Source: Nannocystis pusilla (GTDB lineage Bacteria > Myxococcota_A > Polyangia > Nannocystales > Nannocystaceae). Taken from it: a DNA stretch of 64,000 bases. Position numbers and translations under genes: made by a program. The notes under the pieces were generated by a model. That model was given only the letters and a program-made list of their open reading frames with translations. It did not search any database and was not told the DNA's origin. Shown piece by piece: positions 42,479-51,370 of the stretch (the first letter of the stretch is position 1; each line of letters begins with the position of its first letter). The stretch is from assembly GCF_026626665.1 (NCBI RefSeq), contig NZ_JAPNKE010000002.1, positions 10,498,001 to 10,562,000 of the forward strand, given 5' to 3'.

Positions 42479-42650
42479 GGCTGCGAAGGGTAGCGCGCGG
42501 GCGCTCGCGACCTCGGGGCCGGAGGCGTGACGATCTTCACGGATTCGCCGGCTGTAAGCCGCGGGGACAGGGGGCGTTCGGGGCGCGAGGCCGGCGAACG
42601 GCCTCGCCCTGCCCCGGGCGGCGTTTCGGGGCCTGCGGAGACAGACGATC

Positions 42651-43634
42651 ATGCGACGACCCAGCAGCAAGTCCTTCGGCCTGATGGCGACCCTTCTCCT
42701 CGGCGCGGCGGTGTTCGCCTGCGGACCGGGCGTCGCCGAGGCCCACCGGCCGTGGAGCGATTCGGGGCAGCAGGTGGCGCCGCCGTGGGGCCAGGAGGTG
42801 TCGCTGTCGATCGAGAGCGGGTACGGCGGGGCGCTGCCGACCTACCAGCACCGCGGCTCGGTGTTCGTGGCCGGGCAGATGGGCGAGCGCTACAACATCC
42901 GCGTCCGCAACAACTCGGGCGAGCGCGTCGAGGCGGTGGTGACGGTCGACGGGCGCGACGTGGTGAGCGAGCAGCTCGGCAACTACAAGACGCAGCGCGG
43001 CTACGTGCTCGAGCCGTACGGCTCGGTGCTGATCGAGGGCTTCCGCCAGTCGCTCGACAGCGTGGCGGCGTTCCGCTTCACCGACGTCGGCAACAGCTAC
43101 TCGGGCCGCTGGGGCACCCCGCAGCACGTCGGCGTGATCGGGGTGGCGGTGTTCAAGGAGAACCAGCCGCGCAGGCAGCGGCGCGAGCCGCCGCCGCCGA
43201 TCGCCACGCGGCCCTACTACGAGCCGTACTACGGCGACTACGACGCCCGCGGGGCCGAGAGCCAGAGCCGCTCGGCGCCTGCGCCCGCGCCCGCGCCGGC
43301 CGACGCGCCGGCGGCCAAGAGCGCTTCCCCGCGCGGGGGCGGCTATGCGCAGGAGGACGCGGCCGCCGAGTACAGCCGCAGCCCGCGGCTCGGCACGCAG
43401 TACGGCGAGACGACCTACAGCTCGGTGCGCGAGGTGACGTTCGAGCGCCGCCACAAGCGCCGGCCCGACGTGATGATGACGGTCTACTACGACAGCGCCG
43501 AGAACCTGCGCGCCCGCGGGATCATCGTCGACCCGTACTACTCGCCGGCGCCGCCGCACGACCCGCGGCCGTTCCCGGCCGCCAGCGAGCGCCACAACCA
43601 GTACGCGCCGCCGCCGCCCGCCCGCCGCTACTGA
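42651..43634 (+). CDS. Secreted or lipid-anchored beta-domain protein
   Basis: 327 residues. The N-terminus has a hydrophobic segment and a cysteine (AAVFACGPG), either a lipobox or a signal peptide ending AEA. The first domain (about 40-170) has alternating strands: YNIRVRNNSGERVEAVVTVD, LEPYGSVLIEGFRQS, GTPQHVGVIGVAVF. The rest is Pro/Ala/Tyr-rich and low complexity. No enzyme motif. A GGAG-like site is not clear; ATG 42651 is chosen for the signal sequence. Confidence 0.62.
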   Translation: MRRPSSKSFGLMATLLLGAAVFACGPGVAEAHRPWSDSGQQVAPPWGQEVSLSIESGYGGALPTYQHRGSVFVAGQMGERYNIRVRNNSGERVEAVVTVDGRDVVSEQLGNYKTQRGYVLEPYGSVLIEGFRQSLDSVAAFRFTDVGNSYSGRWGTPQHVGVIGVAVFKENQPRRQRREPPPPIATRPYYEPYYGDYDARGAESQSRSAPAPAPAPADAPAAKSASPRGGGYAQEDAAAEYSRSPRLGTQYGETTYSSVREVTFERRHKRRPDVMMTVYYDSAENLRARGIIVDPYYSPAPPHDPRPFPAASERHNQYAPPPPARRY

Positions 43635-43640
43635 GCGATC

Positions 43641-43703
43641 GGGCATGCCCTATAGGGCATGTTTGAGGGGACAGGTCTCGACGGGCCTGTCCCTTTACAT
43701 GTC
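43641..43703. terminator. Double hairpin between convergent genes, made of the dispersed family
   Basis: A perfect 18-bp palindrome CATGCCCTATAGGGCATG (43644-43661) is followed by GGGGACAGG ... CCTGTCCC (about 43667-43693) with TTTACATGTC after it. It lies between a plus-strand and a minus-strand stop codon, the position of a bidirectional terminator. Confidence 0.6.
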
Positions 43704-43704
43704 G

Positions 43705-44140
43705 TCAGGGCCAGCCGATGAAGTGGCGGCTGAAGAAGCCGAGGCCGGCGCTGGTGGCGTTGGCCAGCAGCGACCACAAGAAGGCGCGCCGGAGCCCGCA
43801 GCCGCGCAGCAGCAGGGCCTCGACGACCACCGCGAAGGTCTCGGCGAGGATGAAGTAGATGGTGTAGCGGTGGACCTCGAGGAACGGCCAGCGGTAGCCG
43901 AGGTCCTCGTAGGCGCGCGAGTAGAACACCCCGAAGAACACGAACCACATAGGGGTGCGTGAGCGCAGAGGCGAGGAAGGCAAGCCCCACCCGCTGCGGC
44001 CACGGGAGCGGCGCCACGCGGTCGGGTCCGCCCAGAGCGCGCAGGTAGATCGGCACCTCCACCAGCTGGGTGAAGGCGAAGGACCAGAACCAGCGAGCGA
44101 CCATCACGTGCGCGCAATGTACCAGGTCGGCGGCGGTCAC
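43705..44140 (-). CDS. Integral membrane protein, about four TM (frameshift near 43950)
   Basis: About 145 residues when repaired. The first frame reads VARWFWSFAFTQLVEVPIYL and ALTHPY; the second continues MWFVFFGVFYSRAYEDLGYR with further helices to GFFSRHFIGWP. Restoring one TA unit in CCCTATGTGG (TATATG) joins them. Four hydrophobic segments, no recognised family. Start GTG 44140 or ATG 44104. Confidence 0.58.
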
Positions 44141-44225
44141 CGGGTAGACAACGCGGTTGTCGCACGCGGTCCCTGCTGTTATGGTCCGCCCGCCGGCCCG
44201 TCACGGCCGCAGGAGCGAACTGCCC

Positions 44226-44636
44226 ATGAAGCGCCTCTCCATGCCCATCGTGTCCGTCCTGGTCGCGCTCGCCGCGGGTTGCGGGGTCGGCCCGCACGTC
44301 GACGACTACAACGAGTCCCTGGTCGCCGCGGCACTGGCGGGCTGCGCCTGCGGCAACATCGGTTACTCGTCGGAGGAGGAGTGCCGCGAGGAGGCGCCGC
44401 CCGACGCCGGCGAGCAGGCCTGCGTCGAGGCGCTGTTCAAGAACGCCGAGGCCAACTACGAGGCGCAGCTCGACTGCCGCACCGCGGTCCAGAACCGCCT
44501 CGCCAACTGCCTCAACAGCAAAGCCTGCACCGACCTCGCGCGCCTCGGCTGCGCCGGCGAAGCCCTCGAAGACGAGGCCGACTGCCCCGACCTGCCGAAC
44601 GACATCAACAACGAGCTGCGTCAGTGCCTCGATTGA
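44226..44636 (+). CDS. Small cysteine-rich lipoprotein
   Basis: 136 residues. Signal peptide with lipobox LAAGCGVG; ten further cysteines, including CACGNIGYSSEEECREE, suggest a disulfide-rich helical domain. AGGAG lies about 10 bases before ATG 44226. It is followed after five bases by deoC, but the roles appear unrelated. Confidence 0.62.
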   Translation: MKRLSMPIVSVLVALAAGCGVGPHVDDYNESLVAAALAGCACGNIGYSSEEECREEAPPDAGEQACVEALFKNAEANYEAQLDCRTAVQNRLANCLNSKACTDLARLGCAGEALEDEADCPDLPNDINNELRQCLD

Positions 44637-44641
44637 GGCCG

Positions 44642-45355
44642 ATGCGCCGCGCCGAGCTCGCCGCCACCATCGACCACACGCTGCTGCGCGCCACCGCGAC
44701 CGCGGCGCAGGTCGAGCAGCTGTGCCGCGAGGCCCACGCGGGCGGGTTCTTCAGCGTGTGCGTGCAGCCGTCCCGCGTCGCGCTGGCCCGCGCCACGCTG
44801 ACGACGCTGGGCGCGAGCACGAAGGTCTGCACGGTGATCGGCTTCCCGCTCGGGGCCAACACGCCGGCGATCAAGGCGGCCGAGGCGGCCGAGGCCGTGG
44901 CCGACGGGGCCGACGAGCTCGACATGGTGATCGCGCTCGGGGCCCTGCGCGACGGCGACGAGGCGGCTGTCCTCGCGGACATCCAGGGAGTGGTCGGCGC
45001 GGCCGGCGGAGGGCACCTCACCAAGGTGATCCTCGAGACCGCGCTGCTGACCCCCGAGGAGATCGACGTCGCCTGCCGCCTCAGCGTGGCCGGCGGGGCC
45101 CGCTTCGTGAAGACCTCGACGGGCTTCGGGCCCGGCGGGGCGACGGTCGCGGCGGTGCAGCGGATGCGCGCCGCCGTCGGCCCGGACTTCGGCGTCAAGG
45201 CGAGCGGCGGGATCGCCGACGCGGCGGCGGCCCGGGCCATGCTGGCCGCCGGCGCCTCGCGCCTGGGCGCCAGCGCGTCGGTGGCGATCGTCGCCGGCTG
45301 GGACGAAGATGTCCCCTTCGACAGGGTCGTCGGGACAGGTCAGGAGCAGACATGA
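44642..45355 (+). CDS. deoC: Deoxyribose-phosphate aldolase
   Basis: 237 residues. It splits 2-deoxyribose-5-phosphate to glyceraldehyde-3-phosphate and acetaldehyde in deoxynucleoside salvage. Family marks: IDHTLLRATAT near the start, TVIGFPLG, DELDMVI, the Schiff-base lysine in FVKTSTGF, and VKASGGI. The C-terminus carries an extra stretch (EDVPFDRVVGTGQEQT) encoded by a hairpin-repeat copy (45308-45340). The TGA overlaps the udp ATG (ATGA), so the pair is an operon in which udp feeds the pathway. Confidence 0.93.
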   Translation: MRRAELAATIDHTLLRATATAAQVEQLCREAHAGGFFSVCVQPSRVALARATLTTLGASTKVCTVIGFPLGANTPAIKAAEAAEAVADGADELDMVIALGALRDGDEAAVLADIQGVVGAAGGGHLTKVILETALLTPEEIDVACRLSVAGGARFVKTSTGFGPGGATVAAVQRMRAAVGPDFGVKASGGIADAAAARAMLAAGASRLGASASVAIVAGWDEDVPFDRVVGTGQEQT

Positions 45356-46201
45356 CGCAAGGCTACGAGTCCGCCACCAACGTCCGCGACGCGGAGGGCC
45401 GCCAGTACCACATCGCCCTCAAGCCCGGCGAGGTGGCCCGCCACGTGATCCTCGTCGGCGACCCCGAGCGCGCGCCGGGTCGCCGGCAACTTCGAAAAGG
45501 TCGAGCTCGAGCGCTCGAACCGCGAGTACGTGACGATCACCGGCGTCCACCAGGGCCTGCGCGTCAGCGTGATGGGCACCGGCATGGGCGCCGCGAGCAC
45601 CGAGATCGCGATCGTCGAGCTGTGCCAGTGCGTCGAGCGGCCGGTGATGATCCGCTGCGGCAGCACCGGGGCGCTCCAGCCGGGCATGGGGCTCGGCGAC
45701 CTGGTGATCTCGCAGGCCGCGCTGCGGCTCGAGAACACCACCCGCTTCTACGTCGAGGACTCGTACCCCGCGGTCGCCGACCCGCAGGCGGTGATGGCCC
45801 TGGCGGCCGCCGCCGACGCGATCGGCCAGCGCTGGCACGTCGGCGTGACGGCCACGTCCCCGAGCTTCTACGCCGGCCAGGGCCGCTCGATCATGGGCTT
45901 CCCGCCGCGCGAGCCCGACATCGTCGAGCGCCTGGCCCGTCAAGGCGTCAAGAACCTCGAGATGGAGACGTCGTGCCTGCTGACGCTGGCGACCCTGCGC
46001 GGGTTCTCGGCCGGGGCGGTGTGCGCGGTCTATGCCACCCGCGCCGACGACGTGTTCATCTCGCCTGCGCAAAAGGACATGGCCGAAAAGGCATGTATCG
46101 CCACCGGCCTGGGGGCGCTGCACACGCTCGACGAGATGGAGCGGGCCCGCGGGACGCGGCCGATCTGGCACCCGGGCCTCGGCCTGAAGCAGCGCGGCTG
46201 A
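45352..46201 (+). CDS. udp: Uridine phosphorylase (two-base frameshift near 45472)
   Basis: About 283 residues when repaired. It cleaves uridine with phosphate to uracil and ribose-1-phosphate. The first frame has YHIALKPGEVARHVILVGDP; the second continues VAGNFEKVELERSNREYVTI, then GTGMGAASTEIAIVEL, MIRCGSTGALQPGMGLGDLV and NLEMETSCLL. Restoring one GC unit in GAGCGCGCGCCGGG joins them. This belongs to the nucleoside phosphorylase family; the substrate is taken as uridine from the family signature GSTGALQ and the pairing with deoC. A hairpin copy (46075-46096) encodes KDMAEKAC. Confidence 0.88.
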
Positions 46202-46358
46202 AGCTCGCGGCGGGCGGCGCGGGCGCGAGCGGTCGAGAGCCGCGCACCCGCGCCCGCGTCGGCGCGCGAGGACCGACGATCTCCGCGCGCGCCGACCGAC
46301 GGAGCGCGATCGCCCTCGCGGCGGGGCCGACGCCGCGCCCGCGCGTAGGCTTGGGCGG

Positions 46359-47345
46359 ATGTGGCCCTGCAGTCCCAGGCGCGCCGTCGCGGCGGAGCTG
46401 GTGCTGGCGCTCGGGCTCGTGCTGGTGGCGCTGCGCGCCCGCGAGTTCTTCCGCGCCCGGGCGGCGCTGCTGCAGGCGGTGTACGAGGACGTGGCGACCG
46501 CGACGAGGGCCGCCGCGGCCGCGGTCGAAGGCGATCACCGCGAGTGCATGGCGGTCGTGCGCGGCCTCGTGGCCGACCTCGAGGCGGGGCGGCTCGCGCT
46601 CGCCGGGGTCGAGCGCCGACTGGCCCGCGAGACCGCGACGCACCCGCACCTGTTCGGCGTGGTGGTGGTGTTCCCCGGCTCGGGCGGCGCGCTGCTGGCC
46701 CCGGCCGACCTCCGCGCAGGGCAAGGGCGGAGCTTCGTGCGGCTCGATCGCGTCCTCGACGTCCGGGCCACCGACTGGTACGCCGCCGCGCTCGCGATAG
46801 GGGACGCGGGCTGGGGCGGACCCATCCGCGGCTCCTATACGGGGCACTACATCACGCTGTACTGCGGGGCCTGGGCGCCGCCCGCTCGCGCCGACGCGCG
46901 CGGCCACGTGTGCGCCAGCCTGTCGCTGCACGATCTCGAGGCGCTGCGGCAGTCGTTGCCCGCCGGGCGCTTCGGCTACACCTGGGTGCTGTCGCGCGAG
47001 GGCCGGTCGCTGTCGCACCCGAAGGTCGACTGGGTGCGCGCGGCCAGGACGCCCGATGAGATGGCCGAAGAGACAGGTGATCCGCGGCTGCGCGAGGTCG
47101 GGCGGCGCGCCGCCGACGGCGCGACCGGCAGCCTGCAGGCCACCGATCCGCTGACCGGGCGCGAGGCGGTGATGATCCAGGCGCCGATCCCGGCCTCGGG
47201 CGGTTCGCTGGTGGCGGTGATCCTGCGCGACGACATCGTCGCGGCCGAGCCGTCGCTGCGGCGGCGACAGATCGACATCGTCGTCGCCGTGCTGGCGACG
47301 CTGACCGCGACCGGAGGGCTGCTGCTGGCGGGAGGTCGACGATGA
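46359..47345 (+). CDS. Cache-like periplasmic sensor with two TM segments
   Basis: 328 residues. TM1 (about 10-26), a large periplasmic domain, and TM2 near the end (IVVAVLATLTATGGLLLAG) with a three-residue tail. The domain contains HPHLFGVVVVFP, DWYAAALAIGDAGWGGPIRG, FGYTWVLSREGRSLSHPKVD and EAVMIQAPIPASGGSLVAVI, a double-Cache pattern. There is no kinase, cyclase or methyl-accepting output domain. The stop overlaps the start of the channel-like gene (ATGA), so it probably senses a small molecule for that protein. Confidence 0.7.
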   Translation: MWPCSPRRAVAAELVLALGLVLVALRAREFFRARAALLQAVYEDVATATRAAAAAVEGDHRECMAVVRGLVADLEAGRLALAGVERRLARETATHPHLFGVVVVFPGSGGALLAPADLRAGQGRSFVRLDRVLDVRATDWYAAALAIGDAGWGGPIRGSYTGHYITLYCGAWAPPARADARGHVCASLSLHDLEALRQSLPAGRFGYTWVLSREGRSLSHPKVDWVRAARTPDEMAEETGDPRLREVGRRAADGATGSLQATDPLTGREAVMIQAPIPASGGSLVAVILRDDIVAAEPSLRRRQIDIVVAVLATLTATGGLLLAGGRR

Positions 47346-48460
47346 GCCCGTGGTGGCTGGCGATCGCGGCGACGCTTCCGTTCGCGTTCGGGGTGGTGTT
47401 CGTGTGGCGGCTGGAGCTGGAGGGCGTCGACCCGTCGCGCGCGACGCCGGTGTTCGACCCCGACTCGGTCGACCGCTTCGTCGCTGCGCTGACGCAGCGG
47501 ACCGGCCGGGCAGGGCTGCCACCGCCGGTGCGGATCGAGACGGGGATCGAGCTGCAGGCGATCGTGTTCCCGGGGCCGCACGACGTGATCCTGACCGGGC
47601 ACATCTGGCAGCTCTACCCGCCGTCGGCGCCGCGCAAGCTGAAGTGCGGGGTGGTGTTCCCCGACGCGGTGCCGGTCGACGACGACGTGATGCGGCGGGC
47701 CTGGCGGGTCGACACGCCGCGCGGCGAGGTGATCGGCTGGTACTTCCGCACGACGCTGTACCGCCGGGTCGACTACGCGAAGTTCCCCATCGACGAGCGC
47801 CGCGTGGTCCTGCGCATGTGGCACGCCGACCCGACCGAGGACGTGGTGCTGGTGCCGAACTTCTCCGCGTACCATGCGATGTTCCCCGCGCTGCAACCTG
47901 GCCTCAGGGACAGAATGCAGGTGCCGGGGTGGACGGTGGAGACCAGCGAGTTCTCGCTGGCGACCACCGAGCGCCGGACCGGCTTCGGGCTGCCCGGGTT
48001 CGCCGCCGAGGGCGAGGCGCCGGAGCTCGGGTTCGAGGTCCGGCTGACGCGCAACTTCACCGACGCGTTCGTCTCGAACCTGCTGCCGCTGATGATCGTC
48101 GCCACGCTGCTGTTCGGCGTGCTGATGACCGCCAGCCTCGACCGGGAGAAGGCCGAGCACCACGGCTTCACCAGCTCGGCCGCCTACGCGACCAACGCGG
48201 CGCTGCTGTTCGTGGCCCTGGTCGGGCACCTGCGGATCCGCGAGGAAGTGTCGACGCCGCAGATACTCTACCTCGAGTACTTCTATTTCGTGGCGTACTT
48301 CATGATCCTCGCGGTGTCCGTGGTGGTCTTCATCACCGCGACGCCCGGGCCGCACCCGCGCCTGATCGCCTACCGCGACGTGCTCCTGCCGAAGCTGGCC
48401 TATTGGCCCGTCAGCTTCGCGCTGTTCTTCGTCGTCACGGTGCGCGTGTTCTATGGATAG
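47342..48460 (+). CDS. Pentameric ligand-gated-ion-channel-like protein
   Basis: 372 residues. An N-terminal helix is followed by an extracellular-type beta-domain with a strand pair resembling the pro-loop region (RRVDYAKFPIDERRVVLRMW) and then four TM segments: FVSNLLPLMIVATLLFGVLM, AYATNAALLFVALVGHLRI, LEYFYFVAYFMILAVSVVVF and WPVSFALFFVVTVRVFYG. The order and the RIREEVSTPQILYLEYFYF stretch after M2 are typical of bacterial Cys-loop-type channels. Recognition is by pattern. A hairpin copy lies inside (47896-47913). Coupling to the Cache-like gene upstream suggests a ligand-gated channel with a separate sensor. Confidence 0.68.
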   Translation: MSPWWLAIAATLPFAFGVVFVWRLELEGVDPSRATPVFDPDSVDRFVAALTQRTGRAGLPPPVRIETGIELQAIVFPGPHDVILTGHIWQLYPPSAPRKLKCGVVFPDAVPVDDDVMRRAWRVDTPRGEVIGWYFRTTLYRRVDYAKFPIDERRVVLRMWHADPTEDVVLVPNFSAYHAMFPALQPGLRDRMQVPGWTVETSEFSLATTERRTGFGLPGFAAEGEAPELGFEVRLTRNFTDAFVSNLLPLMIVATLLFGVLMTASLDREKAEHHGFTSSAAYATNAALLFVALVGHLRIREEVSTPQILYLEYFYFVAYFMILAVSVVVFITATPGPHPRLIAYRDVLLPKLAYWPVSFALFFVVTVRVFYG

Positions 48461-48553
48461 GACGTTCGTGACGCCGGCATCGCGGCTTGCGACGCGGCAG
48501 GCGCGAGATGACTGGCCGGGGGCGTCTCGGCTTGCTAGCCTGACGAACTCCAA

Positions 48554-48679
48554 ATGCGTCGTCTGCGGTACGTCAACGGCGGCGTCTACTTCGCGCGGAC
48601 CGACAGCCCCGACCCCGCGGACGACGGCCTGTGGTACCTGTCCAGCGTGGCGCTCGGGGTGAGCCCTGCCGGGCCTTGA
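48554..48679 (+). CDS. Possible 41-residue small protein
   Basis: ATG to TGA encoding MRRLRYVNGGVYFARTDSPD and a further 21 residues (ending SSVALGVSPAGP). Third-codon-position GC is very high, as in real genes here. There is no ribosome site or family. It could also be the start of a gene broken by an indel. The gap 48461-48695 otherwise shows only a GCCGGGC/GCCCGGC hairpin near 48667-48686. Confidence 0.35.
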   Translation: MRRLRYVNGGVYFARTDSPDPADDGLWYLSSVALGVSPAGP

Positions 48680-48695
48680 GCCCGGCGCGGGCCGA

Positions 48696-50024
48696 TCACG
48701 GCGCGGCGCCGGCGGCGATCATGGCGGCGTCGTAGCTGCCCTCGCAGATCGAGAAGACTTGTGGGGTGCCGAGCGCCTCGGCGACGCTGAGCAGGCGGGT
48801 CGGCGGGATGGCGATGACGGTCTCGTCGGTGGGGACGACGCATCCGGGGCCGATGCCGAACAGCTCCTGCTGCGCGGGGTCGGGGTCGTCGGCGTAGGTC
48901 AGCGGGACGTTGCCGCTTTCGAAGCCGACCGGTACGCCGGCGACGGCGAACAGGCGCACCGTGGCGCCGCCGGTCTTGCCGGCTTGGATGTCTTGCAGCA
49001 CCTGCACGTAGTTCGACACCGGGTGCAGCACCGCCTGCGCGGGATCGGCGGTGGGCGAGCCGTCGTCGGCGAAGTCCTCGGACTCGCAGCTCGCGTAGTT
49101 CGGGCCGGCGCCCTCGCACTTCACGCCGGCGTTGAAGCAGACGGCGCTGGTGGCGTCGGGGCGGTCGGGGTTCTCCCAGAACACTTTGTTGCTGGTGAAG
49201 ATGTCGTCGAACTCCGGGGCGTAGCTGCAGTCGGCCTCGTCGGTGACGATGATGATGCGCAGGTCGGCCTCGGGGCGCAAAAAGCCGTAGTTGGTGGGAC
49301 TGTCGGGCGAGCTCGACAGCGCCAGCGCCATGTACATCGCCTGCAGCGGCGACTCGAAGCCGCAGCCCTTGACGCCCTGCGGCAGCGCGCACGCCAGCGC
49401 GTCGACCAGGTCGATGGGGATGTTGCGGTCGCCGCCGGTGCGCTCGATCCACGCGCGGGGCTTCGGCTCGGGGTCGACGGCCGTAATCGTCGGCGTGATC
49501 GTGAAGTCCACACCGGTGAACGAGCACTTGTTGGTGCAGGCGGTCGAGAAGTCCTGGCCGTTGAACTCGAACTCGCCCTCGGCGGCGGCGTCGATGCAGC
49601 TGCGCAGGACGAACTTGCCGCCCTCGGGGAGGGTCTGCGCGTTCGGGCAGCGCGGGTTGCCGGTGTCGGTGGTGGTGACGGCGATCCGCAGGTCGGCGCC
49701 GTCGAGGTCCGAGAGCAGGGCGGGCATGCTCGAGGCGAGCAGGCTCTGGTGCCGCGCCATGCTGCCGGAGTTGTCGATGACGAACAGGATGTCGACCGCG
49801 GGCACCGGGGGCGGCTCGCCGGTGGTGCCGTCGGTCGTGTCAGAGGTGGGATCGTCGGTCGGGTCGATCGCCGTGGTCGCGCTCGGGTCGACGCTCGAGT
49901 TGCCGGAGCTGCCGCCGCCGGTGGTCTCCTCGTCGGGGGGGCCGCCGGTGAGCGTGATGCCCTTGAGCTCGCACGCGGCGACGAGGGGGAGGAGCAAGGA
50001 GAGGGTGAGGGGCAGGCGTGTCAT
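48696..50024 (-). CDS. VWA-domain lipoprotein
   Basis: 442 residues. Lipobox LVAACELK, then a Gly/Ser/Thr linker ending TGEPPPVPAVD and a VWA domain with the MIDAS sequence FVIDNSGSM. Many cysteines follow, with VTDEADCSYAPEFDD and a late metal-site-like region. It is eight bases downstream of the anti-sigma-like gene, so it appears to be the last gene of the sigma-factor operon. Probably a surface adhesion-type lipoprotein. Confidence 0.8.
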   Translation of the reverse strand: MTRLPLTLSLLLPLVAACELKGITLTGGPPDEETTGGGSSGNSSVDPSATTAIDPTDDPTSDTTDGTTGEPPPVPAVDILFVIDNSGSMARHQSLLASSMPALLSDLDGADLRIAVTTTDTGNPRCPNAQTLPEGGKFVLRSCIDAAAEGEFEFNGQDFSTACTNKCSFTGVDFTITPTITAVDPEPKPRAWIERTGGDRNIPIDLVDALACALPQGVKGCGFESPLQAMYMALALSSSPDSPTNYGFLRPEADLRIIIVTDEADCSYAPEFDDIFTSNKVFWENPDRPDATSAVCFNAGVKCEGAGPNYASCESEDFADDGSPTADPAQAVLHPVSNYVQVLQDIQAGKTGGATVRLFAVAGVPVGFESGNVPLTYADDPDPAQQELFGIGPGCVVPTDETVIAIPPTRLLSVAEALGTPQVFSICEGSYDAAMIAAGAAP

Positions 50025-50032
50025 CGGCCGGG

Positions 50033-50788
50033 CTATGGCCGCGGCTCGCCCGAATCGTGCGACGATTTGCAGGCCGCGGCCGCTCGCTCGCGCAGCGGTG
50101 ATTGGGGGTAGTCGGCGAGGAAGGCGTCGGCCTCGCGGCGCGCCTCGTCGCCGCGCCCCAGCAGGCACAGCGCCTCGAGCCGCCGCAGCCGCGCCTCCGG
50201 GACCAGCGAGCCGCGCGGGTGGGCCGAGAGGTACTCGTCGGCGCGGCGCAGGGCGGTCGCGCCGTCGCCGTCGCGCACGGCCTGGGCGGCGGCGCGGACC
50301 GCGGCGAGCTCGCGCGCCAGGTCCGCCTCCGGACCTGTCTTTTCGGGCATGGACGGAGAGACAGGTCGCTGCAGCGCGGGGACCGGCGCGGGCGGCTCCG
50401 GAGAGATGTCCGAAGGGACAGGTCGAGACGCGGCCGCGGAGGGCGGGCCCGCGACCTCGACCGCCTGCGGGCGGGCGTCGGGCTGGTGCTGGTAGGGCGC
50501 GGCCGCACCCGCGTCGCGTCCGCGGGCCGAGAAGCTGTCGGGCCAGACGAGGCGTGCGGCGAGCAGCGCGGCGGCGGCGGCGGCGAGCAGGCCGAACGCC
50601 CACGTGCGCGCGGACGACGACCCGGTCCGCGCGGGCGCCTCGACGGGGCCGAGCGCGGGCGCGGGCTCGCCGGCGTCGATGCGGCGCAGGAGCTGCTGCC
50701 AGTTGTCGGCGGCGCTGCGAGCCGGCGGGGCGTGCCGCGCGCGATAGGCGAGCAGGACGTCGCGCGAGTCGTCATCGTGGCTGGCCAT
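50033..50788 (-). CDS. Single-TM regulator-like protein with periplasmic helical repeats (probable anti-sigma)
   Basis: 251 residues. A cytoplasmic N-terminal part (DDDSRDVLLAYRARHAPPAR), one TM helix (TWAFGLLAAAAAALLAARLVW), a Pro-rich linker, then TPR-like helices (LARELAAVRAAAQAVRDGDG). It overlaps the sigma-factor gene by 17 bases, the usual place for an anti-sigma factor. No zinc-binding anti-sigma motif is visible, so the role rests on context. Two hairpin copies in the linker (50333-50366, 50405-50423). Confidence 0.65.
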   Translation of the reverse strand: MASHDDDSRDVLLAYRARHAPPARSAADNWQQLLRRIDAGEPAPALGPVEAPARTGSSSARTWAFGLLAAAAAALLAARLVWPDSFSARGRDAGAAAPYQHQPDARPQAVEVAGPPSAAASRPVPSDISPEPPAPVPALQRPVSPSMPEKTGPEADLARELAAVRAAAQAVRDGDGATALRRADEYLSAHPRGSLVPEARLRRLEALCLLGRGDEARREADAFLADYPQSPLRERAAAACKSSHDSGEPRP

Positions 50789-51370
50789 GGGTCCTCCGCA
50801 GTTCGGGGGCGAAGCGTCGCACCGCGCGATCGAACAGGGCGCGCGCGGCACGAAGTCGCGAGTAGACGGTGTTGGTGTTGGCGCCGGTGGCGGCGGCGAT
50901 CTCGGGCGCGGTGAGGAACTCGAGCTCGGCGAGGACGAACACCTCGCGCTTGTCGTCGTCGAGGGTGGCGAGGAAGCGCTCGACGAACGCGGCGGCCTCG
51001 GCCTGCGCGAGCGCCTGGTCGGGCTCGACCGCGGGCGGCGGATCGGGCACGGCCCGCAGCTTCCGCTCGGCGCGCGCGGTGCCGCGGCGCAGGTCGGCGG
51101 CGACGCGACGGGCGATGCCGTAGAGCCAGCTGCGCATCGAGCTGCGGCGGTCGAAGTCGTCCCAGCGGCGGTAGACGACCAGGAAGACGTCCTGGACCTT
51201 GTCGTCGACGGCCTCGGCAGGGACGCCGAAGTAGCGGAGGATCCGCCACACGAAGTCGTGGTGTTCGCGGAAGACGACGGCGAACTCGGGGGCGACCCCG
51301 AAGGACCGGACCGCGCGGCGAGCGGAGGCATGTCGAGCGGGGATTGGCCGCCGGGCTCCCGGTCCGTCAC
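50772..51370 (-). CDS. ECF-type RNA polymerase sigma factor (frameshift near 51315)
   Basis: About 200 residues when repaired. Region 2 (FREHHDFVWRILRYFGVPAE, VDDKVQDVFLVVYRRWDDFD, MRSWLYGIARRVAAD) and region 4 (FLATLDDDKREVFVLAELEF, APEIAAATGANTNTVYSRLR) are clear. GTG 51370 (MTDREPGGQSPLD) overlaps the upstream stop codon (GTGA); this frame joins the sigma domain if one CG unit is restored in the run at 51311-51318. ECF factors direct transcription in response to envelope signals. Confidence 0.85.
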
